From NCBI GenBank assembly GCA_903834645.1, contig CAILKA010000148.1, forward strand, positions 1-5,779: a stretch of DNA of 5,779 nt, read 5' to 3'. The translations under genes were made by a program, and so were the position numbers. This DNA comes from an uncultured beta proteobacterium. GTDB lineage: Bacteria; Pseudomonadota; Gammaproteobacteria; Burkholderiales; Burkholderiaceae_C. Positions 5,023-5,779 of the stretch are shown here, one piece after another. The notes beneath the pieces were generated by a model that worked only from the letters and a program-made list of their open reading frames with translations, was not told the DNA's origin and did no database searches. Each line of letters opens with the position of its first letter. Position 1 is the stretch's first letter.

Positions 5023-5779
5023 TCAGGCCCCGTCGCCGTAGCCGTAGGTGCGCAGGTGTGCGTCGTCGTCGGCCCAGCCGCTGCGCACCTTCACCCACAG
5101 CTCGAGAAAGACCTTGCCGTCGAGCAGCCGCTCGAGATCCTGCCGTGCCTGCGTGCCGATGCGCTTGAGCCGCTCGCCCCCCTCGCCGATCACGATCCCC
5201 TTGTGCGGATCGCGCTCCACCACGATCGTGGCCGCCACGCGCACCATGCGCTGCGCCATCCGGCCGGGCTCCTCCTCGAAGCGATCGACGACGACGGTGG
5301 AGGTGTAGGGCAGCTCGTCGCCGCACAGCCGGAAGAGCTTCTCGCGGATGATCTCGCCGGCCAGGAAGCGCTCGCTGCGGTCGCTCACCGTGTCCTCCTC
5401 GTGCAGCCACTGCTGCTCGGGGAGATAGGGCTCGATGATGGCGAGCAGCCGCTGCACGTCGGCCTCCTTGCGCGCCGACATCGGCATGTACTGCGCAAAA
5501 GCGTGCCGCTCCTGCATCGACTTGAGCCAGGGCAGCAGCTCCTGGCGCCGGCCCACCGTGTCGAGCTTGTTGGCCACCAGGATCACGGGCTTGTCCGGCG
5601 GCAGCAGCGCCAGCACCTTCTCGTCGTCGAGCCCGAAGCGGCCCGCCTCCACGACGAAGAGCTCGGTGTCCACGTCCCCCACGCTGGCGAGCACGGTGCG
5701 ATTGAGCGTGCGGTTCAAGGCCGTGGCGTGCCGGGTCTGGAAGCCTGGCGTGTCGACGAAGACGAACTGGCTGGCCCCG
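5023..5779 (-). CDS. era: GTPase Era, C-terminal part (5' end outside window)
   Basis: Era is an essential Ras-like GTPase with a C-terminal KH domain. It binds the 3' end of 16S rRNA and helps 30S subunit maturation, partly at the membrane. The frame is open to the right edge, giving 251 residues; about 75 N-terminal residues, including the P-loop (G1) and G2, are missing. Visible motifs, numbered from the first whole codon, are G3 DTPG (9-12), G4 NKLD (70-73) and G5 SARK (101-104). The KH domain follows, with GIVIGEGGERLKRIG (GxxG loop at 198-201) and the family ending FLELWVKVRSGWADDDAHLRTYGYGDGA. A methionine-like start at 5718 is only an internal TTG (leucine). The TGA lies four bases before the recO GTG. 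Era next to RecO is the standard proteobacterial arrangement, usually with rnc upstream. Confidence 0.97.
   Translation of the reverse strand, partial: GASQFVFVDTPGFQTRHATALNRTLNRTVLASVGDVDTELFVVEAGRFGLDDEKVLALLPPDKPVILVANKLDTVGRRQELLPWLKSMQERHAFAQYMPMSARKEADVQRLLAIIEPYLPEQQWLHEEDTVSDRSERFLAGEIIREKLFRLCGDELPYTSTVVVDRFEEEPGRMAQRMVRVAATIVVERDPHKGIVIGEGGERLKRIGTQARQDLERLLDGKVFLELWVKVRSGWADDDAHLRTYGYGDGA

Noticed and set aside
4943..5410. 155-codon minus-strand frame overlapping era and recO
   Set aside because: It is a +1-type shadow of era and recO (Arg/Ala/Gly-rich) in the wrong frame for both.
5716..5718. Internal era start at 5718
   Set aside because: The codon is TTG in the middle of the GTPase domain, after the G3 DTPG motif, and the frame is open to the window edge.

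Overview
The window reads as chromosomal core sequence from a very GC-rich (roughly 70% by eye) betaproteobacterium, most likely Burkholderiales near the Comamonadaceae. This rests on the era-recO-pdxJ-acpS-nagZ gene order, a betaproteobacterial-looking NagZ and RNase E tail, and strong G/C preference at third codon positions. The lineage is inferred from remembered protein sequences, not from a search.

Layout: positions 2-1867 (+) hold the 3' part of rne (RNase E). It covers the Zn-link cysteines, the small domain and a long, low-complexity, disordered C-terminal scaffold. The scaffold contains a putative membrane-binding amphipathic helix, three arginine-rich blocks (one a striking 83-residue X-Arg-Glu repeat) and an ordered-looking C-terminal tip. 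A 52-base gap with a strong GC hairpin (1871-1911) separates rne from a convergent gene cluster.

From 5779 down to 1920 (-) runs a compact cluster read in the order era (5' end cut by the window), recO, pdxJ, acpS, nagZ. Gaps are 4 nt (era-recO), a 4-nt ATGA overlap (recO-pdxJ), 26 nt (pdxJ-acpS) and 38 nt (acpS-nagZ). This packing implies one transcript with translational coupling, from a promoter beyond the right edge, probably upstream of rnc or lepB as in related operons. The genes serve unrelated housekeeping tasks: 30S ribosome assembly (Era), recombinational repair (RecO), vitamin B6 synthesis (PdxJ), activation of acyl carrier protein (AcpS) and peptidoglycan recycling (NagZ). The hairpin could end both converging transcripts.

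I see no mobile element, RNA gene, CRISPR array or unknown defence or biosynthetic system. No intergenic stretch exceeds 52 bases. The features most worth a second look are the RNase E tail architecture, the PdxJ substitution at the substrate-binding Asp-His pair, and a perfect 22-bp palindrome inside acpS.
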